Assembly (NCBI RefSeq): GCF_964199755.1
Contig: NC_133896.1
Coordinates: 87,280,215 to 87,344,214 of the forward strand
Length of the DNA: 64,000 nt
Direction of reading: 5' to 3'
From: Larus michahellis
Taxonomy: Eukaryota; Chordata; Aves; Charadriiformes; Laridae
Made by a program: the position numbers and the translations under genes. The notes under the pieces were generated by a model. It had not been told where the DNA came from, did no database searches, and saw nothing but the letters and a program-made list of their open reading frames with translations. Positions 35,001-45,506 of this stretch are shown here, piece by piece; position 1 is the stretch's first letter, and each line of letters starts with the position of its first letter.

Positions 35001-37879
35001 ACCAAACAAGGATGAACTTTAAAATGCTTAATGAAAGGAAAATGCATGTTCATTTTCTTTCTATGAAGAAGACATGCATACAAAATAACTATCTGGCAAG
35101 AGTTCTGTTTCTAGTTTAACAACTGTTTAATACTAGGAAAAATATGACATTTCCACATTCCAGCTCTCACTGCTCACTGAAAAATGTGTTGGAACTGATG
35201 TTAATAAATACCTTAGCCGTCACTTCTAAAAAGGCACAGGGCCGAGTCCACTGTTTCTGTGACGTAATAGGAAAGAGGACAGTTTTAAAGTAGGGTTGTT
35301 GTATAATTAAATGCCTTACTAATTAGCAGACTCCAGGACAACACAGACCAAGCGCTTTGCATTTTCAGAGCACCTTCCACCCAAAAACTCAGAACGATTT
35401 ACAAACGCAAAACCTCACTGGGCTCCCAGGAGGAAGGTAAATGCCCCGGGTGCAGGCCTGAGGTGCTGCACCGTGACTACTCTGGGGCACGGAGATGGCT
35501 CAGAGGCTAGCGACAAGGTAAGCGATTCCCCAGGAAGGCTGAGGGTCTGGATGCAGGCCAGAACAGCGGTTTCCAACATGTCTCCATATAATTACTATCT
35601 TCTGGCTTCCAAAGTGGTGTACAGTCACTGCTCCGCTCTTGCAGACTATTTATTAACAAAAAAAAATTTCACAAACATTTGCCGGCAAGAGCAGTTGTGG
35701 GGTAAATGGCTGAGGTTCTGCTACCCTGGATGCTGAGGCCAAGGGAAGCTTTCCGACTGAATTCAACAAGCCCTGGATCAGGAATTTGAGCTGCTACATC
35801 ATCCTTCCAGGACAGGGTTGTGACAGAGCAGTACCATGGCAGGTAACTTTTCTGGAGATTTCAGACAGAAATTATTTGGTGGAGAGAAGGATTCAGTTTC
35901 CTGCGACCTACCTATGACAAACTTGACACACAATATTTTCAAATACATTTTTAAACAAATATATCAAAAATGATACACTGTCTTCATACACCTGGCATCC
36001 TTCAAGAAGTAAAAAGTATTCCACAAACACAGATTCTGTGACTCCTGTGAAGTACAACGTATATTGTGATCTTACCAACTACAGCTGCTTCTAAAATGGC
36101 AAATGACAGCTCTTTCCTCAGTTGTGAAACTTTCCTGTAATTTAATAATACAGGGTAGATTCTGCTGGAGCTTCAGGCAGGCAAAATGGGAAATACTCAC
36201 AGGATCAAGCCTCCACAGCCTCCTCCTACATTCAGTGGACAGGCACAGGTTTTTCTAAAATTTGGTTCAGTTACGCTCTGGCTCTAGACAGTTCTATGTA
36301 CGAGTGTTTGTCTTTCTCAGCTGGCTAGAGAAGAACATTAGCCTGAGTACACGAACTTTGTAAGATCTTTAACTAGGCTTCAGTATGGCCAGACTGTGAG
36401 TAGGAGAACAAATTTATCATTCTCTACCTTTGTGATAACGTCCAAACAGGTGATCAACTTTGTCTGTGGTGTTTGCTCATCAATGAGGTTTCTCACTGCT
36501 ATCACGTTCAAGTGCACTGTTCTGGTTTCTACAAACCCTATTCACAGTTTTGCGTGGAAACATTTTCCTCAAAGTCATCAGGAGACTTCTTTTAAGAAGA
36601 GGCACAACTGACACGCTGTTGAAATCAATGGTGCACCTTCACTTGGCCTTGGTGGCTTTGAAGTAAGTCCTGATGATCCAATACACCACAAATTATGGGG
36701 CATAGAAGTTAAAGTCAACACTTCTGGATCCTTAGACATCTTACACACCAGAAAAGAATTTAGGAGCCAACAAGTACTTGCATTGAGCAGTAATTCTATT
36801 TAAATGAGTTGTATAATTTTTATTCACCTTTGTATACTTTTTTATTACATCATAGGTACTGTAACATGGTTCTATTTAATATATAATTTTAAATATTCAC
36901 TGAAACCATTGTTTTTATCTAAGTGTTTGCAAACATTTGGGAAAAAGGAGCAGCTGTGAAATTACTCACTCTGTGGCTAAATGTGTCTGAGCTCTGCAAT
37001 AGTTTATATATGTTCCTAAGATCTTGAACATTTTATGTATAAGGGAAAAAAAAGGCAACAGAATGTACAAAATACACAAATATATTTTAGCTTAAATAAT
37101 TCTGTCTCACATACTGTAGCCTGACTACCAGCCCAGACCTGCACTGGAGCTTGTTACTCTCATGTGGATCCATGCAAAAGTCAAGGAAATTCCTCCATAG
37201 AAATGACTGCTCACGTATCATGTTTTAGAAAAGGTTTACAATGGTATCAAAAGAATGGGATGTGCTGAATGATAGCTGCTTTAACCTACTGAATGGGTGT
37301 AAAGAGAGATCTGGCTAGCAGGAAAGACAAGGAGTCAGTACTGGGTATACATCAAAGTTGTTCTGCACCTTCACAGACATGTTCTATACATATATGTTAG
37401 GCATTTCATAGCTTTACTGCTGTAAAATGCCTTGAATGTTGAACAGATGCTTCAAAAGGGAATGCATTAGGAAAAAGACAGTGTTCCATCAGAACAATAC
37501 CTCATTTTTCTTGGATGTGGGATTATGTCTTCTAGTTATGCCAACTGCAGTACCTACACTGACAAAATTTTTATATTTCTCTTGCATTTATTTCTGAGTT
37601 TTGCTTATGTAATACTCTGAACGCTAAAAAGCCATAAAAGCTAGTATTCAAGAGAACGATGAAAACACTCAGAAACTCTCAAAGCTTCCACACAAAGAGA
37701 AATTAAACCAGGGCTGATCACTGGCTGCTCCATATGTTGCACTTGTATTCTTAAGCAAATAAGTATTTAAGGAGATACATTTTTTTTTTTTTAATAAACT
37801 CCAAAAGGAACGCAGAGCTGCTCAGTGTATTATGAGCTATTTGTTTTGTAGGACTTAAAATATTTATCTTCCGTGTTTT
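32037..37879 (-). other. Interval between the CpG island and let-7a-3
   Basis: About 5.8 kb of AT-rich sequence with no recognisable coding frame. It is the likely intron or exon body of the pri-let-7 transcript. The only internal element I can name is a candidate old LINE fragment at 35345-35590. I found no further microRNA seed of the let-7, miR-99/100 or miR-125 families in it. Confidence 0.5.
35345..35590 (+). mobile_element. Candidate ancient L2/L3-like LINE fragment upstream of let-7
   Basis: CAAGCGCTTTGCATTTTCAG, then GATTTACAAACGCAAAACCTCACTGGG, GGAGGAAGGTAAATGCC, and GGGGCACGGAGATGGCTCAG follow in the order found in old LINE 3' ends. The fragment is unusually GC-rich compared with its surroundings, which may reflect its origin. 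It lies antisense within the inferred pri-let-7 transcript. The call rests on block order only. Confidence 0.4.
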
Positions 37880-38190
37880 CCGAGCGTAATCTTTCCGTCC
37901 ACTTACTTCCCAGCCGGGTTTGTTGTGTTCGCCCCGATGGGCTTTCTGCCCGGGTCTAAGATGGCTGCCAGGCGCGACACGGAGGGCGGCGGGAGCAGCA
38001 GCAGCGGCGGCGGCGGCAGGAGGGACTCACGCTGGGCTGCGTTCCTGAGCTCTCCGTGGCAGAAATGACGATTCCCAGGCACCGGTGCCCAGAAATCAGG
38101 GTAAGGCCGGCGTCCAGGGGAGACGAAACCTGTGTGGAAATGGCAAATCCACCGGGGGCAGGTGAGGTACCTCTTACGAAAAAACAAATG
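37880..38190. promoter_or_regulatory. CpG island, putative let-7 host promoter, possibly bidirectional
   Basis: This is the densest CpG cluster in the window, with over 20 CpGs in about 260 bp, set in AT-rich DNA. It contains a YY1-type motif AAGATGGCTGCC (37958-37969), an (AGC)n(GGC)n triplet run (37994-38017), and a perfect 12-bp palindrome centred on ACCGGT (38078-38089). Minus-strand candidate donors are GTAAGT (37906-37901) and GTGAGT (about 38030). Plus-strand candidate donors are AGG|GTAAGG (38101) and CAG|GTGAGG (38162). There is no TATA box. This architecture is typical of CpG-island promoters with dispersed initiation. Its position 6 kb upstream of let-7a-3 makes it the best promoter candidate for the microRNA host, and plus-strand donors suggest divergent transcription. 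It is called from sequence features only. Confidence 0.65.
37994..38017 (-). repeat. GC triplet repeat in the putative first exon
   Basis: On the plus strand three AGC units run into about five GGC units, giving a GCC/GCT run on the minus strand, the inferred sense strand of the host RNA. Such triplet runs are common in 5' exons of CpG-island genes and are prone to length change. Reading it as polyproline/leucine in the short minus-strand frame there is not supported by any family match. Confidence 0.8.
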
Positions 38191-38316
38191 TTACAGGTAC
38201 TCTTGATATCTTGCCACGCATAAAAGCAAAAATGCAAGGGCTGGATTATCTGGGAGATGAGTGTCTGCAGCAAAAGGAGATGATGCTGGTACAAATTAGG
38301 GATTGTTCCTTGTTAA

Positions 38317-38364
38317 GAAAAGAGCTACGGAAACGTGTCAGAAAAGAGCTATGGAAATGTGTCA
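38317..38364. repeat. 24-bp tandem duplication
   Basis: Two head-to-tail 24-bp units (38317-38340 and 38341-38364) begin GAAAAGAGCTA and end GTGTCA. They differ at two positions only, each a CG in the first copy that reads TG in the second. It lies immediately next to the putative let-7 host promoter. Confidence 0.9.
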
Positions 38365-38516
38365 GTTTTATTTTCTCTTGTCAGAGATGGCAAGAATAGA
38401 AGGGGCATATAACACCTTTCTTACAGTAAGCATTTCCCTAACATTCATAATTTATCTCCATGCCCTAATGCAGATTGTATTCATGCAGATGACACAAAAA
38501 TGAAATATTAATTACA

Positions 38517-38532
38517 CCCCCCCCCCCCCCCC
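38517..38532. repeat. Poly(C) tract
   Basis: Sixteen consecutive C residues on the plus strand sit about 330 bp upstream (with respect to the minus-strand transcript) of the CpG island. Poly(C)/poly(G) runs can form i-motif or G-quadruplex structures and are frequent assembly errors. Confidence 0.95.
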
Positions 38533-38534
38533 AA

Positions 38535-38584
38535 ATATTCACTAATTTTAGGAAGTTGATATTCACTTATTTTTGGAAGAGTTG
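38535..38584. repeat. Imperfect tandem duplication, about 25 bp x 2
   Basis: Two adjacent units start with ATATTCACT and end with GGAAG...TTG (38535-38558 and 38559-38584). They differ by a few substitutions and a 2-bp insertion, and directly follow the poly(C) tract. Confidence 0.8.
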
Positions 38585-39947
38585 AACTTGCATAACTCAG
38601 CTGGTATCACTCGGATTTGCTTAATATCTCTGAACCCAAAATCAGACACTTAAATTCAGCACCCTTATCTTCTGTTTGATATGCGATGTCCCAACTCTTC
38701 AAAGTTGCGCCTTTCACACTTCTCGAGTCCCGTAAAAAAAAAAAAGGTAACTGGGCACAACCACTGATGAAGAGAACAGTCAGGATCACAGTCTTCCAAT
38801 CTCTGTAGCTAAATACTCAGACATCCCACAGGCAATTACTTGAGTAATGTTTTTAAGCGCTTTTTGATGGAAAAAAAACCTACTACACAGAGAATCTTAA
38901 ATAAGCTATCTGACTTTTAAGTCAATCAGATCTGGCTTTTTTAATATGTGCAATTCATACAGTATCACACTTAACCCTCTGTGGTAGTACTTATAGGAAG
39001 TGTTATGTATTCCAGTTCCTTACGTAAACTAGGAAAACAACCAGAGTCACAAGATTGTGAAAACAATGATAATCTGACATCTTCCGAAAAACTGCCGTCC
39101 CCAATCTTAACCCACAAATTCCTTCTTGGGAAAACAGAATTTTCACTCTGAAAGGGATTTAAATCCTTGGAAATTGTTTTCCATGCTAAAAGACATGCAA
39201 TAAACCAGTATGTGCTAGTCCTAACTTAATTAAGAACCAAGAGGGAATGTCTGTCAGGGTATGTTCTAAGCCTCAGCAAGAAACTAAAATTAATTTTGCA
39301 GAAATGCAGCTGCACCAATAATTCTAGTTGTTAGGAAAATATCTTCTGCCCTTTGACCCATAAGGCTTTAGTTTTAAATTTTAGTCCTTCATGAGACCAA
39401 GCAGCTGACAAGCAGGAGTGAGGATGTGAGTAACCTCGGACCCAGGATTAGACCAAGGGGCTAAATAACCCAGCATTACATGGATTTAGCCTAAAATTCT
39501 GTATTTACATCAATGCACACTTAGATTCGCCATCACCACAAACAGGATAAAGTTACTCGAGTGCTAATGAAGAATAACCTTTTTATTATAGCAGACAAGC
39601 AAAATCCATCCTTTACAAACTGTTCCATTTGTCGTGATCACTTTAGACCCGTAGCATTTGAAATTGTGGATAGCATTATGCGAAAAGCTGGCATAAAATC
39701 TCCAATCTATGTAGGATGTTTGTTTAAAAATGTTGTTAAAAGCTTAAAGTTAATTTCCATTTCAGAACGATGTTCTGAGGTCTGGACTGCATTTTGGCTA
39801 AAGCCACTGGGCTTGTTCAGCCTGACAGTTCAAAAGCAGAAGTCTGGAAGTTCACATACGTTAACAAAGGGAAAATACTTGTACAGGCCTTGCAAACCAA
39901 AACTGCAGCGGGCTGTTTATTTCTGGTTACTTCTTTGAGGGGGTGAG
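38585..39947. other. Interval between promoter region and CR1
   Basis: AT-rich. If the CpG island fires on the plus strand, this would be the start of the divergent transcript. A 125-codon plus frame (39561-39938) ends just before the CR1 copy and is not recognised. No other element seen. Confidence 0.5.
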
Positions 39948-40484
39948 GTGAGGCTATAGGTGAGGCAGCACCTCAAGTACTGTGTTCAGTTTTGGGCCCC
40001 TCACTACAGGAGGGACGTTGAGGTGCTGGAGTGGGTCCAGAGAAGGGCAACAATGCTGGTGAGGGGTCTGGAGCACAAGTCTTATGAGGAGCGGCAGAGG
40101 GAGCTGGGATTGTTCAGCCTGGAGAAAAAGGCGCTGAGGGGAGACCTTATCGCTCTCTACAGCTACCTGAAAGGAGGCTGTAGCCAGGTGGGGGTCGGTC
40201 TCTTCTCCCAAGTAACAGCCGATAGGACAAGAGGAAATGGCCTCAAGTTGTGCCAGGGGAGGTTTAGACTGGATATTAGGAAAAATTTCTTCACTGAAAG
40301 GGTTATCAAGCATAGGAACAGGCTGCCCAGCGAAGTGGCTGAGCCACCATCCCTGGAGGTATTTAAAAGGCAGATAGATGTGGTGCTGAGGGACATGGTT
40401 TAGTGGTGGACTTAGCTCAGCTAATGGTTGGACCCAATGATCTTAAAGGTCTCTTCCAACCGGAACAATTTCATGATTCTATAG
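39948..40484 (+). mobile_element. CR1 LINE, 5'-truncated, with an intact ORF2 C-terminus
   Basis: About 535 bp of CR1 in plus orientation. An open frame reaching from 39960 to its own stop at 40403 encodes 147 residues of the ORF2 C-terminal region. Landmarks are [47 protein letters not shown] and the terminal [13 protein letters not shown]. The 3' part has GGTTGGACCCAATGATC and TTCCAACC blocks and a TTCATGATTCTATAG tail. Lack of stops suggests a fairly recent copy. It belongs to a different CR1 subfamily from the 15 and 18 kb copies, judged by the 3' end. It lacks the endonuclease and most of the polymerase, so it cannot move on its own. Confidence 0.95.
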
Positions 40485-40559
40485 AAGACCTGATCCAAAA
40501 AGCCCGTTTGCAAAAGCAAGCATTTCCATTGACCCTGTCAGACGTTCTCGTGTCCCTGT

Positions 40560-40790
40560 TAGCCGATGGCTTTGCCAGGCCATGGCACACCAGGGGACAG
40601 CGTGAGGCCTCCACCAGCCGAGGGACAGGCTGCAGCCAGGGCGGCGTGCCTGCCTCGGGAGGTGCAGTGCCTCCCCGGACCGCGTCCTGCCCTGCCTCCC
40701 CTTCCTCTGCCATCCTCCTGGAGCCCGAGCTGGGTCCTGCTTCTTGCACTCCTCCAACTCCCGGGGACCTCCCTGAATTTGCCGCTAACA
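40560..40790. other. GC-rich segment directly after the CR1 copy
   Basis: Begins about 80 bp beyond the CR1 tail and differs in composition from both the element and the general background. Open frames of about 90-135 codons on both strands lack any family signature, one of them (40403-40807) merely running on from the CR1 stop. Not called as coding. Confidence 0.45.
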
Positions 40791-42260
40791 ACATTGCTAA
40801 TTATTGAGATCCCTTTCTCCTTTTAGTTATTGCTTCTCTTTGGTTGCCAGCCGATGATCTCTGTGCACAGTAACAGCTTTGTTACCACCCTTTGATACTG
40901 TCTCAAGTTGTGTTATGATTTAAAAAAATATACACATGTGCTTTTGTCACGATTACTTTGCTTCTGCTCTGATCAGTTGTTTTCCATTCGGAGTACTCCA
41001 CGCTGCGGGCACAACAAAGACACCGAAAAGAAGGCTTACACATAACGCTCGCTGCATGAGCTAATTAGATTACCAGCCTCATTAGCCATCCAGTGCCAAG
41101 CCCAGTCCGAGACCCACACCAGGTTTACATGACACAAGTCTTAAAAAGGCGAGGAAGAGGGGGAACCACTGAAAATTGCTGTTTTCACCATGAGGGCCCA
41201 ATTTGGCCATTTGTGCTGAGGGGTTAAAGGCTTTTGGAGTGCCGGGGGTGACTGGGGCCATGACACCGATACGGCACTGGCTGGCATGGGGAGATGCTCC
41301 TCACGAATTACAGGCGAGGAGCTCGGGTGGACAGACACACGGCGCTGCCTGCTCCGCTCCCTCTGCACCACCTTCGGTTTTCTCAGGTGACCGGGGCTCT
41401 CCACAGATTTGCTCTACTGTAAGTCTTTTTACCCGAGACTAAAGCTTTCACGGGTTAAATGTTCATTAATGGACTTAAAGCAGGGCTTCAGGTGGTAGAG
41501 TGTGAGCAGACCTGTGCCAGAGCTCAACGGTGTGTTAGACTCTCTGTGTCCATTATTCATGATGCTGTTGCCACAGGCCCTAATTTTACATAAATGAAAG
41601 TCACAAGAGAACTGTTAGGATGAGCAACTAGGAAAAGCACAGGAAAAGAGCGCCTCGTCAGTCGGTATTAAAGACACGGTTTAGTATTACATTTTCTGAT
41701 TTTGAAGCCTCTTGGGAGTGGAAATACGCAACACATTTTCTCTGACGAGTGACAAGATGAAACTCAAAATCTCGAAGACGGTCTTTAAAATCAATTTCTT
41801 CATGTCCTCTGCACAACTCCATTCCAATTCCCCACATATGAAAAATACATAACCTCTTATCTCCAAATTCATGTGCCTTACAGTTCCTTTTAGCTCCTAC
41901 TTAAAAACTACTAAAATCTTATCTTAGCTATCATGTAAGCTATTGTTCTGCGCCTGCTCTGGGATGCCAGAAAACTTCAGAATTTAAATTCTGTCAGGCA
42001 AGGAGCATATTATACCTTCTCTGAAGACAGAAACATGCACACTAATAGCATCAACCCAGCAATACAGCAAGCAGACTTGGTGCAACTGAAATAATTAATT
42101 CCCCTCCCCTTATCAACATAACAAATAAAGTCATATAAAAATACCTACTTTTCTATCTCACAGCATTTATAGCAAACATATTAGACAGTATTTAAACATT
42201 TTCCTGTAGGAGAAATGACTTTGAAATAAGCTTCAGGCACAGAATCCATGACATGTAAAT

Positions 42261-42288
42261 TAAGATATACTTCACAAGATATATCTTA
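42261..42288. repeat. Inverted repeat, 9-bp arms
   Basis: TAAGATATA (42261-42269) and TATATCTTA (42280-42288) are perfect complements. A second, imperfect pair (ACTTCACAA and TTGTGAAAGT) overlaps them, giving two alternative foldings. No function assigned. Confidence 0.6.
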
Positions 42289-42738
42289 GTTGTGAAAGTA
42301 GGTCATGTATTAAAGGCACTTCCAGACTGTTCCTTGATGTAAATGTTCTGAAAACATTCTTGTGTGTATAGAATAATATTTTAATTATTTATCAGACTTC
42401 ATTCTCTAAGAACAGCAAAGGAATGCGTATTTCTAAGAATCTTCATAGGGTAATTATAAGTACTTCTTTGTAACCTTTGTAACTTTATGTAGCATACACT
42501 GAATCCCTAAGGGAACTGCATCTTGGAAGCACACCACAGAAAAGTTGATACAGTAGAAAAAGTTGATGTATAAGATCACACGCTGCACATGTTGGGATCC
42601 TGACTAAAGAATATCATGACATTTGCAGACTTTTACTACCTTGCATTATTTTGGGACTCTTGGAATTTCCTCAAGACTGGTGTTGCGTATTTGTTCACCT
42701 GGCTGTGAGCAAGTTATTCCATGAGTAAAGTTAAAGAG

Positions 42739-42754
42739 AAAAAAAAAAAAAAAA
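42739..42754. repeat. A-rich tract
   Basis: Sixteen consecutive A residues followed by a purine-rich GGAGAGAGAAAG stretch. A simple repeat with no retroposon head recognised. Confidence 0.85.
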
Positions 42755-44480
42755 GGAGAGAGAAAGTAAGAAAGCAAAAGTCTATGTGTTTGTAATACGA
42801 ATTGAGTTTCCAGGCCAGAATGTCTATTGAGAGAATCTAAAAAAACGCGAGGAAATTCAAATCAGCACTACTATCAATTTATCCACTAGGTGTCACAAAA
42901 TAATCATACAACCAGATGAAAAGCAATTATACGTAAAATGCGTCAGTGTACTACATCAATGAAGTGCCGCTTTGAAACGAAATCTGTTACAAGAGCAGAT
43001 GCAGGAAAATGTCATGAATCTCATGAATATACATACTGTCAGGAGTGTATGGGAACCTGAGCCATGACACACAAAAGCTGTTGCTAACCACGGTGTATGT
43101 CATGTAATGGATTCACATACAAGCATATAAATGTGCCATTAAAAAAAAATCTTCCTAAATCGTAAAAGTGGTATCATCAGTTCTCACAATCACAAGTCTT
43201 ACGCTTCTTGCTTTTTAATGCTTTAGCTACTGAACTAATGTATTATGTCAGATACTCTACAAATACTTAAAAATCCCTCCTGACTACAGGGAAAACGCTG
43301 CAAAGAAAACAAGTTCTGAAGGCTAAAATTTATGAGGGGAAGAAATAAAAATATATTGTTAATATTACTATAAAATCACAACAAATGTCAAACGTTGGAA
43401 TTGGCAATAACATGCTGATAGGCACTCTTAGATCCAGACTGTTCTTATGGAAGGGTGTACTGTGAACATTAGGGCACAAAATTACCGAACCATTCTGTAG
43501 CCATTATTCATGAGATATTAACCTCTACATTGGAGGTATTTTTGTTCTTAAAAAAAATTCTGGACCATTCTAAATTCATAATTACATGCACACCAGCATT
43601 CCTCCCAAACACTGACTGCATTAAAGGATCAAGGCTGGGGTGCTGGAATGGGCACTTTGTTTTCCAAAATGGTTCTTTAATAACAGTAACTTTTCCTCAG
43701 AGTTGCATAAAATTTTTATGGGCCAAGTAGACTCCAGTGTGAATTTATCATTATCTGTATTCACACGTAATCCACACATCTAAAAATATTGTAATGAATA
43801 GTATATGCAACATCATAAAGTAGAACAGGTTGTTTAGATAAGAGGAGGCAACATACCCTGGACATTTTTTATCATATAAACATAACAGTAACAGGGCTAT
43901 ATACCCTCTGCTGACAAGTGCCATTTCATAAAGCCAGCCTAAGCGTTGTTAAAAACCCTTCCCCCTTTTCAGAAATGCAGTGAAGGAACATATGCCCTAA
44001 CAACTGCACTACATGTTTATATTGCATTTTATATGTTTTATCGCGGTTGTAAAAAGCAAGCATTTTCAGAGTGTAATTAAGCTCACACGACAAGGTTTCG
44101 ACTTTTTACATAGTCTTTCTTTATAAGATGTTCTTTCTAAATGTCAGAGCTGCCCAACAGTTTTCAAAGCTTTGAAATACTTTCTAACTTGCAGATCATA
44201 GGAGGAAGCTTTCCTTCCCTCCAGTTTTCCCTCCTTTTTTAAGCAACTCAAATATTTGTGCTTACAGGAACACAGGTACAAAGCCGAGAGTGCTGGTTTT
44301 TTGCTTCCAATACTAGCATAACTTTATCCATATATGCTAAAAGAATCTGGTGGTTGTGAAATATACTTTCAGAAAAACTGAAAACTATTCTCTGAAGTTT
44401 TCCCCACGTTAAAACCATTATCTGACTTTAAAGAACCCTCCCATGATCTCCATTTAAGCTGACAGAATTCAGAGCCTTGT

Positions 44481-44530
44481 GAAGTCAATGAGAATTTTGT
44501 TATCTGACTTCAGTGAAGCTGTGATTTCAC
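44481..44530 (+). repeat. Possible ancient amniote repeat with palindromic core
   Basis: GAAGTCAATGAGAATTTTG, then TCTGACTTCAGTGAAG and TGATTTCAC resemble a widespread old amniote motif in which GAAGTCAATG is followed by its near complement TGACTTCAATG. It lies about 200 bp from the minus-strand CR1 copy and is unrelated to it. Confidence 0.4.
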
Positions 44531-44727
44531 TTTAGGCAGAACCATACAGAAGAAATGCAGAGGTAACTATTCATTACATAAGCCCCTGACTCTTTTGATA
44601 CCAGAAGGTGAATTGATCCAATGTACAATATTATTAATTCCACTCTAATTTTCAATGAGTTGTTCCTTTTTGATCTGCCAGTGGTCCAAGTCTGCAGTAT
44701 CATTCTTCTTGTAGTCTTTGTTATGGA

Positions 44728-45432
44728 CAGAATCAAAGAACCACAGAATAATTAAGGTTAGAAAGGACCTCTGGAAGCATCTAGTCCAGCCTCCTGCTCA
44801 AAGCAGGTCTAATTAGATCAGGTTGCTCAGACATGTATCCAGTTGAATCTTGGACACCTCCCAGGTGCCCGCAACCTCTCTGGGCACCTGTCCCAGTGCT
44901 TGGTCACTCTTTGGTAAAAAGATTTTCCTTGTATCTGACTGGAATTTCTCGAGTTCCAACTTGTGGTTGTTGGTCCTCATTCTATTGCTGTGCACCTCTG
45001 AGAAGAGGCAGGCTCCATCTTCCCCTTACCCTGTGATCAGGTACTTGCAGACAGCAATAAGTTCTCCCCTTTGTCTTTCTTTATGCAGCCTGGACAGACC
45101 CAGCTCTCTCAGCTTCTCCTTGCTTACCATGTGCTCCAGCCCTGGCTAGACTGGTGGCCCTCCACGGGACTCGTGCCAGTATGGCAGTATCTTCCTTGTA
45201 CTAGGGTGCCCCAAATTGGAGACAATACTCTAAACACAGTCTCACGGGTGCTATAAAGAGGGGAGGATCACTCCTCTAGAGCTGCTGGCTATAGTTTTGC
45301 TAATGCAGCCCAGGATGCAGTTGGCATTTTGCCAGAAGGGCACATGGCTGGCTGACGTCAACTTGTGCACCAGGACCCCCAGATCCTGTTCTACAGAGCT
45401 GCTTCCTACACAGTTGGCCCCCAGCCTGCTTC
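44728..45432 (-). mobile_element. CR1 LINE fragment, minus orientation
   Basis: About 700 bp of CR1 whose 3' end lies at the low-coordinate side. Reading the plus strand one meets the complement of the tail (CAGAATCAAAGAACCACAG), then TCTAGTCCAGCCTCCTGCTC, TTCTCCTTGCTTACCATG and CCCCAGATCCTGTTCTACAG. These are typical reverse-complement CR1 3' and ORF2 blocks. It is the longest CR1 piece here and the only clear one in minus orientation. The reading frame is broken by stops and is inactive. Confidence 0.93.
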
Positions 45433-45491
45433 GTTATAATCTCACTGATGGCAGTATATATACCATTTCTTAAATTATCAATATTAAAAAC

Positions 45492-45506
45492 TTTTTTTTT
45501 TTTTTT
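45492..45506. repeat. T tract next to minus-strand CR1
   Basis: Fifteen T residues about 60 bp beyond the 5' side of the 44.73-45.43 kb CR1 copy. CR1 elements do not end in poly(A), so this is a separate simple repeat. Confidence 0.85.

Larger units (their letters stand above)
30860..38190 (-). ncRNA. MIRLET7BHG: Putative pri-let-7a-3/let-7b host transcript
   Basis: I infer a non-coding host RNA read right to left. It would start in the CpG island at 37.9-38.2 kb, run through let-7a-3 and let-7b, and end near a candidate poly(A) site at about 30.86 kb. Visible support is the shared strand of both hairpins, the only strong CpG island upstream of them, a candidate 5' splice site GAA|GTAAGT (intron begins at 37906), and an ATTAAA signal beyond let-7b. 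Human let-7a-3 and let-7b are likewise made from a long spliced non-coding host. I could not define acceptor sites or internal exons with confidence. A further upstream start, for example the CpG-rich right edge of the window, is also possible. No ORF in the span looks coding. Confidence 0.45.
40791..44480. other. Non-coding interval
   Basis: A moderately GC-rich stretch (about 41.2-41.4 kb) is followed by AT-rich DNA with the overlapping inverted repeats at 42.26 kb and an A tract at 42.74 kb. No gene recognised. Confidence 0.6.

Noticed and set aside
37903-38294. Minus-strand frames of 94 and 112 codons across the CpG island
   Set aside because: Proline/leucine-rich content comes from the GC triplet repeat. 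The region is better read as a non-coding first exon and promoter.
40403-40807. Frame following the CR1 ORF2 stop, a possible fusion product
   Set aside because: It starts in the CR1 3' untranslated part and runs into unrelated GC-rich DNA. No evidence of expression.
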